Source: an uncultured Gammaproteobacteria bacterium (GTDB lineage Bacteria > Pseudomonadota > Gammaproteobacteria > Arenicellales > Poriferihabitantaceae). From it: a DNA stretch of 64,000 nt. The notes under the pieces are model-generated. The model was not told the DNA's origin, did no database searches, and worked only from the letters and a program-made list of their open reading frames with translations. Location: contig CAMYNW010000019.1 of NCBI GenBank assembly GCA_947259885.1, forward strand, positions 62,001-126,000. Direction: 5' to 3'. Below are positions 44,329 to 52,838 of this stretch, one piece after another; within the stretch, counting starts at the first letter, position 1, and each line of letters opens with the position of its first letter. The translations under genes were made by a program, and so were the position numbers.

Positions 44329-45156
44329 CTAGTTACGGCTAATGACACAGGAATTTCCAAAGTATTTTCCAAACAAAGTCAGTTTGGCAAAATATTTGTT
44401 TACGCCACCTCGATACTCATCCCGTCCTCTATTGAGAATATGGAGTTTTGTTTTTACCGGGAGCGAATTTAGTATTCTGTCATAGACTCCGGGATCGGTG
44501 ATATAAGTATCTTTAGGGATCTCGATCAATCCTATGCGTTCAAGATTGTTCAGATAAGATTCCGCCAGGTCTTCATGTTCGCAATTAGCATCGACGCCGA
44601 CGGTAGATACCAACGTGTTTATCTTTACATCTCCAAGATTGCCCGGCCTGACTTTGTTTATGTCAATAATGGGAATAATTTTAACTTCTAGCATGTGAGC
44701 AATAATCTTGGCCTCATCTGATGTCATGTTTCTAATGATATCGACAAAACCAGGATGCGCTGTTTTACAAGTATCGCTGTCTAGTGCTGTGGCGAGTAAG
44801 TTTAAATAAAGCTCACATACCAGCTTATGATGCCGGGAATATCTTAGTGACTCGAGGACCGGTCCGACAATGGCAATATCAGGGGATGATATTCTTTCGG
44901 CAGGCGTGAATTCGAGTTTCCTGACCAGTTTTCGGTATATGAACTCTTCGATTTCCTTTCCCCTCCACACTAACTCGCTGGCCTCTTTCAGTGCGGTATT
45001 GACCGCAAACGCAACTGAAACTGCTTGGCTTTCCTCTGTGCCGGATATGGGCAAAACAGAAGCGGTATGTTCAATAGCGTCAATCGCCTCTTCTGTCTCT
45101 GACTTAAGAACCTCAACAAACCTTCCCTTTGAGGCGGCACTGGTTACATTTGTCAT
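44329..45156 (-). CDS. DUF4393 (Abi-alpha-like) protein
   Basis: The 275-residue cytosolic protein has no signal peptide. It has features of DUF4393/Abi-alpha proteins: a helical N-terminus, then PDIAIVGPVLESLRYSRHHK, then ELYLNLLATALDSDT and HPGFVDIIRNMTSDEAKII, and a C-terminal winged-helix-like part (YLNNLERIGLIEIP). Abi-alpha was named from a lactococcal abortive phage infection protein, so defence is possible but not established for the family as a whole. The ATG has GGAGAG a few bases upstream. It stands alone with no toxin, nuclease or mobility gene beside it, and its A+T content looks slightly higher than its neighbours. Confidence 0.65.
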   Translation of the reverse strand: MTNVTSAASKGRFVEVLKSETEEAIDAIEHTASVLPISGTEESQAVSVAFAVNTALKEASELVWRGKEIEEFIYRKLVRKLEFTPAERISSPDIAIVGPVLESLRYSRHHKLVCELYLNLLATALDSDTCKTAHPGFVDIIRNMTSDEAKIIAHMLEVKIIPIIDINKVRPGNLGDVKINTLVSTVGVDANCEHEDLAESYLNNLERIGLIEIPKDTYITDPGVYDRILNSLPVKTKLHILNRGRDEYRGGVNKYFAKLTLFGKYFGNSCVISRN

Positions 45157-45461
45157 TGAACTCTCCGCGGCACGGTAATAGTTATTGTTTAGCTGCTTCT
45201 ACCTGCATATGAAGCGGCAAATAATATAGTATCTAGTTTCATGACATGTAAAGGGGAAGGGGTGTTTTATCGCACCCGTCTTGGGCCGTCCTGATGCAGG
45301 TGAAGCTTTCATCGCGCCCTCGAAAGCCCAAGTAAAATCATGTCGTCTAAATTACAGCTAAAAGATCCCCCTCAGTGCCATTCTGATGAAAGCCAGGACC
45401 CCATTGGGTTTGTGGGTTCCGGACATAATATACGGCATCTGAGCCGGGAGCGTGTTCCCTC
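45157..45461. other. Intergenic region with no recognised feature
   Basis: About 305 bases separate the start of the DUF4393 gene from the end of the glycosyltransferase gene. A CTTGGGC and GCCCAAG pair around 45280-45335 could form a weak long hairpin. No gene or clear promoter is seen. Confidence 0.4.
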
Positions 45462-46553
45462 TTAATCGCCCGATCTGATCACTTTATCTACCAGGGATTC
45501 GACCGCTTGATTAAAGTTCGGTAATGAAAACTGGCTCAGCTGTTTAGGCACTGATTTGGGTTTTTCCAGTGCGCGCATGATCGCGCCACACAACTCATTT
45601 CTGTCGTCTGGATCAACCAGTTCTCCAAGCATGCCATTCAGCAAGGCGTCCCGGCCGCCGTCTAGTTTGCTTCCCACAACGGGTAAGCCGCATGCCATTG
45701 CCTCGAGATAAACGTATCCGAAACCTTCAAGCCTGCTCGGCATAATGTAAGCATCCGCCAGTCGATAATGGTCGACCTTTTCCGAGTCACTGATTTCTCC
45801 AGTAAAAATTACCCGACTAGAGACACCATTTTCTTGGGTAAGTTTTTTAAGACGATTTTGATCATCGCCCCCCCCAATAATCAAATAGCGCAGGTCGGGT
45901 GTCTTCACTAGCAAATCTGTCATCGCTGAAATCACTAAATCGAATCCTTTGGATCGTTCTTGATCCGATAGTCGTCCCAGTGTCATGATCACCGGTTGGT
46001 TTTTTAATCCATATCGCCGCTGAAGGTAATCTGGACGTGGCCCTGGGCTAAACAAGTCGGTATCGATTGCGTTAGGGATCACAGTCACCACGGACGGTTT
46101 TAATCCAGACCAATTAAGAAATCTCTTTTTGGTTACTTCGGACACGCTTAGCACCTGATCAACTTGTCGAAGTGCAAGTTGGGAAGAAAAACTGGGTCGG
46201 TTCCAGCTTTCAAATCCATGTATCACTAATAACAACTTGGCCCGATGCAACGTTGCGACTATCGCGGCTACGGGCAGCAGGTTCATATGTTCGCAAACTA
46301 CCAGATTCCATCGCCCAGCGACGATAGATTCTTTTATTAGAGCTTTGAAGTAAGCGAGAGGAGAGTTTGCGCTGCAGTCGAGGTACTCCAGCTTTTCCGG
46401 CATGGCTTCGACATATTCGGGCTTGATTCGAGGCAGGGCATGAACAGTCCTAACGCTGGCAATGGCACACAAAGCGCCTAATAAATGACGACAGTGGAGG
46501 GCTATTCCGCCCTGGCCACCGAAACCATCCGTTACCAGGCTGAGAATGCGCAC
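45462..46553 (-). CDS. Glycosyltransferase family 4 (GT-B)
   Basis: The 363-residue cytoplasmic enzyme adds sugars to an acceptor, probably in surface polysaccharide or glycolipid synthesis. It has the GT-B N-terminal glycine loop (DGFGGQGGIALHCRHLL), the GT4 domain with VIPNAIDTDLFSPG, then LGRLSDQERSKGFDLVI, and the E-x7-E motif EGFGYVYLEAMACGLPVVGS. The start is GTG at 46553. It is the third gene of an apparent operon after DAHP synthase and ATP sulfurylase (30 bases after the sat stop). Donor and acceptor are unknown. Confidence 0.9.
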   Translation of the reverse strand: MRILSLVTDGFGGQGGIALHCRHLLGALCAIASVRTVHALPRIKPEYVEAMPEKLEYLDCSANSPLAYFKALIKESIVAGRWNLVVCEHMNLLPVAAIVATLHRAKLLLVIHGFESWNRPSFSSQLALRQVDQVLSVSEVTKKRFLNWSGLKPSVVTVIPNAIDTDLFSPGPRPDYLQRRYGLKNQPVIMTLGRLSDQERSKGFDLVISAMTDLLVKTPDLRYLIIGGGDDQNRLKKLTQENGVSSRVIFTGEISDSEKVDHYRLADAYIMPSRLEGFGYVYLEAMACGLPVVGSKLDGGRDALLNGMLGELVDPDDRNELCGAIMRALEKPKSVPKQLSQFSLPNFNQAVESLVDKVIRSGD

Positions 46554-46583
46554 CTGTTTACACGCATCGAAATCATTGCAGCG

Positions 46584-47768
46584 CTATAGGGACTGGTAGT
46601 AATCCATCAGAATCTGGGCGACTTCAGGTCTTGAGAATTCGGGAGGCGGTGCAATGCCCTCGCTGAGCATTTCTCTGACCTTCGTGCCTGACAGCAGTAC
46701 AAAATCTTCCTTGCTGTGATCCGGCGCCTCACGCATCATGACCACCTTGCCAAGTTTCTTGGACCAGGCAGTGTGATCGGCGCGGAATATCTCTATCTCC
46801 AGGGCACCGTCCGGCACTTCCTGGTCAAAGATGGTTTGGGCATCAAAATCTCCATAATAATCGCCCACTCCTGCGTGATCCCGCCCAATAATAAAATGTG
46901 TCGCGCCCATGTTCTGGCGAAACACGGCATGCAATACAGCTTCTCTTGGTCCTGCATAGAGCATGTCGAATCCGTATCCGGTGATCATGACGGTGTTTTT
47001 TGGGAAATACAGTTCAACCATTTTGCGGATCGCGGCATCGCGCACATCCGCTGGAATGTCACCAGGTTTGAGTTTTCCCAGTAACATGTGAATCACACAC
47101 CCGTCTGCGCCCACCCGCTCCATCGCAATCCGACATAGTTCTTCGTGGGCAAGGTGCATGGGATTGCGGGTCTGAAAGGCGACTACTTTATTCCAGCCGT
47201 TGGCTTCGATTTGCTCACGAATCTGCACCGCGGTACGAAAAGTGCCAGCGAAGTCTGTTTTGAAATAACTGAAGTTAAGTACTTTGATAGGACCGGAAAG
47301 AAGGCTTCGCCCTTGGGCATAAAATTCTGCCACTCCCGGATGCTCAAGATCCGTAGTGCGATAAACCTTTTCACTAATTAATGACATGTCATCATCATCC
47401 AGATGCTCAACCGCCTCCAGGTCGAGCACTGCAATCACTGGATTGTCTTTAACATTTGGGTCGCGGAGTGCAACCTGTGTCGCAGTCTCGAGAGCGTCTG
47501 TACCATCGACCAGGCACAACACAGGGGTCGGCCAGAATAAGCCGGAAGTGGTATGCATGGTGTTGGCGACGCTTAGCGCATCGGCCCGATTCATGTATCC
47601 AGTCAGTGGATTAAAATAACCCGCACCCAGCATTACGGCATTTGCCGCTCCGGCAGAACTCATCAGGACAGACGGCATGTTTCGTGCGTCGTCAATCAAT
47701 GATTGATTTTTCCTGGAGTCGTCTACGTAAAGCGGGTTCAGGGTGTCTGATCCATGGGGTTTGATCAT
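46584..47768 (-). CDS. sat: Sulfate adenylyltransferase, homomeric (ATP sulfurylase)
   Basis: The enzyme forms adenosine 5'-phosphosulfate from ATP and sulfate. The 394-residue product has a PUA-like N-terminal domain and the catalytic domain with QTRNPMHLAHEELC, HMLLGKLKPGD, GRDHAGVGDYYG and TKVREML. This is the homomeric form found in sulfur oxidisers, sulfate reducers and many marine bacteria, not the CysDN type. GGAG lies about 11 bases before the ATG. It starts 27 bases after the DAHP synthase gene. No APS reductase or kinase gene is in the window, so it may serve assimilation or sulfated products made elsewhere. Confidence 0.94.
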   Translation of the reverse strand: MIKPHGSDTLNPLYVDDSRKNQSLIDDARNMPSVLMSSAGAANAVMLGAGYFNPLTGYMNRADALSVANTMHTTSGLFWPTPVLCLVDGTDALETATQVALRDPNVKDNPVIAVLDLEAVEHLDDDDMSLISEKVYRTTDLEHPGVAEFYAQGRSLLSGPIKVLNFSYFKTDFAGTFRTAVQIREQIEANGWNKVVAFQTRNPMHLAHEELCRIAMERVGADGCVIHMLLGKLKPGDIPADVRDAAIRKMVELYFPKNTVMITGYGFDMLYAGPREAVLHAVFRQNMGATHFIIGRDHAGVGDYYGDFDAQTIFDQEVPDGALEIEIFRADHTAWSKKLGKVVMMREAPDHSKEDFVLLSGTKVREMLSEGIAPPPEFSRPEVAQILMDYYQSL

Positions 47769-47795
47769 GCTGTTATTCTCCGGGATTTCTTTAAA

Positions 47796-48854
47796 TCAGT
47801 TCTGGCGTCGCGAGCGCACAGCCTCGGCAAGCCGGCTCAACATTATTTCAGTGTCTGCTATGCCAATACAGGCGTCGGTGATACTTTGCCCGTATGTTTC
47901 GGCGACACCATCAACTACATCCTGACGTCCGGTCACAAGGTGGCTTTCTATCATGACCCCCATTATTCGGGACTCGCCACCTGAGATCTGCTCGCATACA
48001 TTCTCGCAGACACCCAATTGGTTTTCCGGAATCTTTTTGCTGTTTGCGTGACTGAAATCAATCATTACCTGTGGGCTGACTCCGGCACGATTTAATCTAT
48101 CGCAGGCCAGTTCCACATTTTCGGCATCAAAATTAGGTTCCCTGCCGCCGCGTAAAATCATGTGACAGTATGGATTACCGGTGGTTGTGTAGATTGAAGA
48201 CTGTCCATGTTTGGTTAGAGATAGAAAACGGTGCGGTCTGGCTGCCGCTCGAATCGCATCGACTGCAATGTCGAGATTTCCGTTGGTGCCGTTTTTAAGT
48301 CCTACCGGACAGGACAGACCAGAGGTGAGCTCACGATGCAGCTGGCTCTCGGTAGTGCGCGCTCCAATTGCCCCCCAGGAAATCAAATCCGCCAGATATT
48401 GCGGAGTAATCAAATCCAAGTACTCTGTCGCTGCAGGCATGCCCATGTCATTCAGATCAAGTAGCAGTTTGCGCGACAGGTGTAACCCCTTATTAATATC
48501 AAAACTCTGATCGAGGTCAGGGTCGTTGATCAGGCCTTTCCAGCCTACTGTAGTTCGAGGTTTTTCAAAATACACCCGCATCAAAATCAGCAGGTCGTCG
48601 CTGTGCTGCTGCTTTAGTTTTAGTAGCCATCGTGCATAGTCGAGCGCCGCTTCAACGTCGTGAATTGAACAAGGGCCACATATCACCAATATTCGATCGT
48701 CATCTCCTTGCAGGATCTGCTGAATTTGTTCGCGCGCCTCCAGTGTAGTGGCGGCAGCCTGGTCGCTGGCGGGTATCTGCTCGAAAAGCATGTGAGGATT
48801 GATGACGGGGGAGACGTCGGCGATCCTGAGGTCATCGGTTTGTAAGGTTGTCAC
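47796..48854 (-). CDS. 3-deoxy-7-phosphoheptulonate (DAHP) synthase, class I (AroFGH type)
   Basis: This enzyme condenses phosphoenolpyruvate and erythrose 4-phosphate in the first step of aromatic amino acid synthesis. From GTG at 48854 it has 352 residues, close to E. coli AroG (350). It begins VTTLQTDDLRIADVSPV, as the family does. Core motifs are CGPCSIHD, MRVYFEKPRTTVGWKGLI, WGAIGARTTESQ, ILRGGREPN and IDFSHANS. The frame extends upstream to 48965, but that leader is unlike the family, so I prefer 48854; no strong ribosome binding site decides it. Feedback specificity (Phe, Tyr or Trp) cannot be read, so I leave the symbol open. Confidence 0.9.
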   Translation of the reverse strand: MTTLQTDDLRIADVSPVINPHMLFEQIPASDQAAATTLEAREQIQQILQGDDDRILVICGPCSIHDVEAALDYARWLLKLKQQHSDDLLILMRVYFEKPRTTVGWKGLINDPDLDQSFDINKGLHLSRKLLLDLNDMGMPAATEYLDLITPQYLADLISWGAIGARTTESQLHRELTSGLSCPVGLKNGTNGNLDIAVDAIRAAARPHRFLSLTKHGQSSIYTTTGNPYCHMILRGGREPNFDAENVELACDRLNRAGVSPQVMIDFSHANSKKIPENQLGVCENVCEQISGGESRIMGVMIESHLVTGRQDVVDGVAETYGQSITDACIGIADTEIMLSRLAEAVRSRRQN

Positions 48855-49182
48855 GGGATTTTGGTTAGTTTTAGCAGACGCGGGATTGTAAGGGCAACGC
48901 TTCAAAGAGTTAAGGTTTGGAGTAATAATTCTGTCTATGCCGCAATAATTCAAGTGGCACAGCACATAGTCGATTTGGAGCTTGATGTGTAAAGGCGGCC
49001 ATTACTGAAATCCGGTGTATTTGCTCAGAATCCCTTTTGACCGGTGCTGGATTAACGACTATACTCCGCCGCCTTTTCGGGGCCGACCCTGCAGGGTGCA
49101 AGGGTCTCCGGGATAAGCGCCCGCTTGGTGTGCTTGAGTCCCCGGTAATGCCCGAGCCAACCGAATCAGTTTCGAGGAAACC
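48855..49182. other. Divergent intergenic region upstream of rpmF, lacking yceD
   Basis: This region between the DAHP synthase and L32 genes holds the rpmF promoter at 49037-49065. In most gammaproteobacteria a DUF177 gene (yceD) lies directly before rpmF. I find no such gene here on either strand. Confidence 0.6.
49037..49065 (+). promoter_or_regulatory. Sigma-70-type promoter for the rpmF-plsX-fab cluster
   Basis: TTGACC (49037-49042) and TATACT (49060-49065) are separated by exactly 17 bases. The boxes match the -35 and -10 consensus in five of six and five of six positions. They lead into a roughly 110-base leader before rpmF. Confidence 0.75.
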
Positions 49183-49365
49183 ATGGCTGTTCAGAAATCA
49201 CGTAAAACCCCCTCAAGGCGAGGCATGCGGCGGTCCCACGGCAGCCTGACTAAGCCTTCGCTGTCTATTGACGAGGTCACGGGTGAGCTGCATCGCCGCC
49301 ACCACATTACGCCTGACGGCTACTATCGTGGCAAGAAGGTCGTCGAGTCGCAATTGGAAGACTGA
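49183..49365 (+). CDS. rpmF: 50S ribosomal protein L32
   Basis: The 60-residue protein begins [20 protein letters not shown], the typical bacterial L32 start, and ends with [16 protein letters not shown]. It lacks the Cys4 zinc ribbon of some L32 paralogues. GAGG lies seven bases before the ATG. It heads the plsX-fab cluster, the conserved arrangement in gammaproteobacteria, behind a good promoter. Confidence 0.97.
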   Translation: MAVQKSRKTPSRRGMRRSHGSLTKPSLSIDEVTGELHRRHHITPDGYYRGKKVVESQLED

Positions 49366-49414
49366 TTCCCCCTGATACCGCGTCCCTTGCGGGGATCATT
49401 ATTCATTCGCTGTC

Positions 49415-50431
49415 ATGATTAACCTGTCTGTCGATGCAATGGGAGGGGATCATGGGCTAAACGCCACCGTTCCTGCCAGCATTGAAGTTGTGGAGAGAAA
49501 TCCTGATGTGAAGGTGATCCTGGTAGGCGACTCCGAGGGAATTCGGGCCAGGCTAGGACAAAAAGAAGTCAGCGGCCGCATCGAAGTCCAGTCTGCTACT
49601 GAAGTGGTAGAAATGGAGGATTCTCCGGCCTATGCACTGCGCAATAAGAAAGACTCCTCCATGCGGGTGGCTATTAACCTGGTGAAGGCAGGTGCCGCCA
49701 ACGCCTGTGTAAGTGCGGGCAATACTGGTGCCTTGATGGCCACCGCCAGATTTGTCCTCAAAACCATTCCAGGCATAGAGCGTCCGGCCATTTGCGCTGC
49801 ATTACCTAAGTTGAACGGTTTTACCTATATGCTCGATCTAGGTGCCAATATTGACAGCCCGCCGGAAAATCTGTTCCAGTTTGGCTTGATGGGGAGTCGC
49901 TTGATTAGCTGCCTGGGAGGGCCAGCCGACCCGACGGTGGGATTATTGAATATAGGCGTAGAGGAGATGAAGGGGAATGAAACCATCAAGGCCGCGGCGG
50001 AGATATTCAGGCAAAGCAGATTGAACTATAAAGGTTTCGTTGAACCTGATGAAATTTATCTGGGTGATACTGACCTAGTGGTATGCGATGGATTTGTCGG
50101 TAACATAGCCCTTAAGGCCAGTGAGGGCGTGGCGCAGATGATCATGGGCACTTTGAAGGAAGAGTTTACCCGCAGCCTCACCAGTAAGATGTGTGGGCTG
50201 TTCGCGAGGCCAGTGCTTAATTCAGTAAAGACCCGTCTCGACCACAGGCGCTATAACGGTGCAAGTTTGCTCGGATTGCGTGGTACCGTGGTGAAATCTC
50301 ATGGTGGAACCGATCATGTTGGATTTCGACATGCTATCGAGGTCGCTATTGAAGAGGTGCGTAAGAATCTCGTAAGCGAGATCGAAAACTCGCTGACATC
50401 AGTGCCGGTTCAAGATACGCTCAGGTCATGA
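49415..50431 (+). CDS. plsX: Phosphate acyltransferase PlsX
   Basis: PlsX makes acyl-phosphate from acyl-ACP, the first step of the PlsXY route to phosphatidic acid. The 338-residue product has the start [13 protein letters not shown], then [31 protein letters not shown] and [14 protein letters not shown], all family hallmarks. It overlaps fabH by four bases (ATGA). The peripheral membrane role is known for the family. Confidence 0.96.
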   Translation: MINLSVDAMGGDHGLNATVPASIEVVERNPDVKVILVGDSEGIRARLGQKEVSGRIEVQSATEVVEMEDSPAYALRNKKDSSMRVAINLVKAGAANACVSAGNTGALMATARFVLKTIPGIERPAICAALPKLNGFTYMLDLGANIDSPPENLFQFGLMGSRLISCLGGPADPTVGLLNIGVEEMKGNETIKAAAEIFRQSRLNYKGFVEPDEIYLGDTDLVVCDGFVGNIALKASEGVAQMIMGTLKEEFTRSLTSKMCGLFARPVLNSVKTRLDHRRYNGASLLGLRGTVVKSHGGTDHVGFRHAIEVAIEEVRKNLVSEIENSLTSVPVQDTLRS

Positions 50432-51396
50432 AGTATTCCAGATTAATTGGAACCGGAAGTTACCTGCCTGAGAAAGTCCTGACTAACGAAGAACTTGAGT
50501 CAATGGTAGATACAGACCATGACTGGATCATGGCGCGCACTGGAATTGCAGAACGAAGAATTGCCGCAGAAGATGAATTCACCTGCGACCTGGCTGAAAA
50601 AGCCTCGAAGGAGGCCATTCAGGCGGCCGGTGTTTCCGCCCAGGATATCGACCTGATCGTAGTGGCTACTACCACTGCGGATCAGGTGTTTCCCAGTACA
50701 GCATGCCTGTTACAACATCGCCTGGGAATCGCAGGTCCACCGGCGTTCGACGTCCAGGCGGTCTGTGCTGGTTTTATGTTTGCCCTGGATATTGCCGACA
50801 AGTTCATTCGTACCGGCAGCGCCAGTTGTGCCCTGGTTGTGGGAGCCGAGACCTTTTCTCGAATAATTGACTGGAGTGATCGTCGAACCTGTATCTTATT
50901 CGGCGACGGTGGCGGTGCTGTAGTACTTAAAGCGGATCAACAACCAGGTATTTTGTCTACACACTTGCATAGTGATGGCCGGTTCAAAGACCTGTTGTGT
51001 GTGCCGGCCGGTATCTCTAGAAACTATCAGGCAATTCAGTCAGGCACTGCATTTACCACTATGGAGGGTAGTGAAGTATTTAGATGGGCGGTGACAGCAA
51101 TGGCCGACCTGGTCGATGAAACGCTTGCTGCCAACTCATTGGACAAAGAAGATGTGGATTGGTTGATTCCGCATCAGGCGAATGTGAGGATTATCAACGC
51201 TGTTGGCAGACGCGCCGGTTTTCCAGCGGAGAAAGTAATTGTGACAGTAGAACACCACGGTAATACCTCTGCGGCATCGGTTCCATTGGCATTGGACGAG
51301 TCGATTCGGAATGGCACAATTAAACCAGGCGAGCTGGTGCTTATGGAAGGCTTCGGTGGCGGCTTTACCTGGGGCTCGGCCTTGATCCGCATCTAG
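50428..51396 (+). CDS. fabH: 3-oxoacyl-ACP synthase III (FabH)
   Basis: FabH starts fatty acid chains by condensing acetyl-CoA with malonyl-ACP. The 322-residue product has the catalytic triad: Cys113 in VQAVCAGF, the His in IPHQANVRI, and the Asn in HHGNTSAAS. The C-terminal [15 protein letters not shown] is typical. It overlaps plsX and is followed directly by fabG, where most relatives have fabD. Confidence 0.97.
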   Translation: MKYSRLIGTGSYLPEKVLTNEELESMVDTDHDWIMARTGIAERRIAAEDEFTCDLAEKASKEAIQAAGVSAQDIDLIVVATTTADQVFPSTACLLQHRLGIAGPPAFDVQAVCAGFMFALDIADKFIRTGSASCALVVGAETFSRIIDWSDRRTCILFGDGGGAVVLKADQQPGILSTHLHSDGRFKDLLCVPAGISRNYQAIQSGTAFTTMEGSEVFRWAVTAMADLVDETLAANSLDKEDVDWLIPHQANVRIINAVGRRAGFPAEKVIVTVEHHGNTSAASVPLALDESIRNGTIKPGELVLMEGFGGGFTWGSALIRI

Positions 51397-51434
51397 ACCC
51401 GGTTCGAAAAACCATTACACAAGAGAATGAAACA

Positions 51435-52181
51435 ATGAAGCAGCTTGTAAATATTTTGTGTCTGGTGACTGGTGCTTCACGCGGGATTGGCAAAGCAGTC
51501 GCGATAGCCCTCAGGGATCAGGGCGCTACTGTAATTGGAACGGCTACTTCTGAAGCGGGCGCTGAATCAATTTCTGATTACCTGCAAAAGGACGGTCACA
51601 CGGGACGCGGCCTGGTTTTAAACGTGACTGATAACAATTCGGTTGAGAGTGCATTAAAGACCATTAATGAAGAAAATGGGGCGCCGATGGTGTTGGTCAA
51701 TAATGCCGGCATTACGCGCGATAATCTGTTGCTCAGAATGACTGAAGAAGATTGGGACGCGGTAATCGATACCAACCTTAAATCAGTTTTTCGTATGTCT
51801 AAGGCGTGCCTTCGGGGTATGACTAAGGCCCGAACTGGCAGGATCATAAATATCGCTTCAGTGGTGGGCGCAACGGGTAATGCGGGACAGGCCAACTATG
51901 CCTCAGCCAAGGCCGGGTTGGTTGGTTTCAGTAAATCTCTGGCGCAGGAAGTGGCTTCGCGTAATATCACCGTAAACGTGGTGGCCCCTGGCTTCATTCA
52001 GACAGATATGACCGATTCACTGTCACAGCAGCAGAAGGATCTGTTATTGCAAAAGATTCCGCTGGGGAGACTAGGTCTACCGGAGGATATTGCGGCTGCA
52101 GTAGTGTTTTTGGCCTCTCCAAGTGCCGAGTACATAACCGGGACAACTATGCATGTAAATGGCGGCATGTTTATGGCATAG
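51435..52181 (+). CDS. fabG: 3-oxoacyl-ACP reductase FabG
   Basis: FabG reduces 3-oxoacyl-ACP with NADPH in chain elongation. The 248-residue short-chain dehydrogenase has the cofactor motif TGASRGIG (12-19), NNAG, the catalytic Ser in NIASVVG, the YASAK motif, and the C-terminal YITGTTMHVNGGM typical of FabG. It lies 38 bases after fabH, so fabD has been lost from between them. The transcript may continue into the acpP leader, but acpP seems to have its own promoter. Confidence 0.96.
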   Translation: MKQLVNILCLVTGASRGIGKAVAIALRDQGATVIGTATSEAGAESISDYLQKDGHTGRGLVLNVTDNNSVESALKTINEENGAPMVLVNNAGITRDNLLLRMTEEDWDAVIDTNLKSVFRMSKACLRGMTKARTGRIINIASVVGATGNAGQANYASAKAGLVGFSKSLAQEVASRNITVNVVAPGFIQTDMTDSLSQQQKDLLLQKIPLGRLGLPEDIAAAVVFLASPSAEYITGTTMHVNGGMFMA

Positions 52182-52283
52182 TTGAGGTATATTTTTAATT
52201 AATATATTTAAATCAATAATATACGCAAAATTATTAATGTTGCTTTTACTGACTAATTGTCATTAAAATTACATGGCTATCCA

Positions 52284-52312
52284 TGGACTTAGTTTGATTG
52301 TTTGTTTAATAT
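52284..52312 (+). promoter_or_regulatory. Candidate promoter for acpP
   Basis: TGGACT (52284-52289) and TAATAT (52307-52312) are spaced by 17 bases within an AT-rich region that starts at about 52190. Each box matches the consensus at four positions. Confidence 0.45.
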
Positions 52313-52327
52313 CCGTTCGTCCCAATA

Positions 52328-52370
52328 ATCGATCAGGTTGCTGAAAACCAGTCTGGTTTCCAGCATCGAT
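52328..52370 (+). promoter_or_regulatory. Long hairpin in the acpP leader
   Basis: GCTGAAAACCA (52340-52350) and TGGTTTCCAGC (52354-52364) pair over 11 positions with one mismatch around a GTC loop. ATCGAT occurs on both outer sides (52328-52333 and 52365-52370) and can extend the structure. No T-run follows, so it is more likely an RNA stability or processing element than a terminator. Confidence 0.5.
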
Positions 52371-52446
52371 TCGGCCAATTACAGAGAGTGCCTAGAATCA
52401 TGGGCCTGAATGTTCCCCAAAACTTTATCTGGAGACTTAAATCCGA

Positions 52447-52680
52447 ATGAGCACAACTGAAGAACGCGTTAGAAAAGTAGTGGTAGAACAGCTTGGCGTA
52501 AGCGAAGACCAGGTCACCCTGGAAGCCTCTTTTGTCGATGATCTGGGAGCAGATTCCCTCGATACCGTAGAACTGGTGATGGCTCTCGAGGAAGAGTTCG
52601 ATACTGAGATTCCTGATGATAAGGCTGAAAGTATTGCTAAGGTAAAAGACGCTATTCAGTACATCGAGGCTAACACCTGA
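52447..52680 (+). CDS. acpP: Acyl carrier protein
   Basis: AcpP carries growing acyl chains on a phosphopantetheine arm. The 77-residue acidic protein has the attachment Ser37 in [22 protein letters not shown] lies about ten bases before the ATG. The gene has its own upstream AT-rich region, promoter and hairpin, and ends in a strong terminator, consistent with very high separate expression. Confidence 0.98.
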   Translation: MSTTEERVRKVVVEQLGVSEDQVTLEASFVDDLGADSLDTVELVMALEEEFDTEIPDDKAESIAKVKDAIQYIEANT

Positions 52681-52737
52681 TACTGGGGCTCAATGGGGGG
52701 CCAATTTAGCTGTTCTCCGCTCCGATTTTAAAATAAG

Positions 52738-52765
52738 ACGCCGTCCTCGCGACGGCGTTTTTTTT
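52738..52765 (+). terminator. Rho-independent terminator after acpP
   Basis: ACGCCGTC (52738-52745) and GACGGCGT (52751-52758) form an 8-bp GC-rich stem followed by a run of eight T. Confidence 0.93.
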
Positions 52766-52838
52766 AGTTTAGTGGTGTGGATAGAGTACGCTATCAGATG
52801 CGATAATTTTCAATACTGTACTAAATCATAATAGCGAT

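Noticed and set aside
49037..49249. 70-codon ORF covering the rpmF leader
   Set aside because: It starts inside the -35 box of a good promoter and runs out of frame through rpmF; it has no family features.
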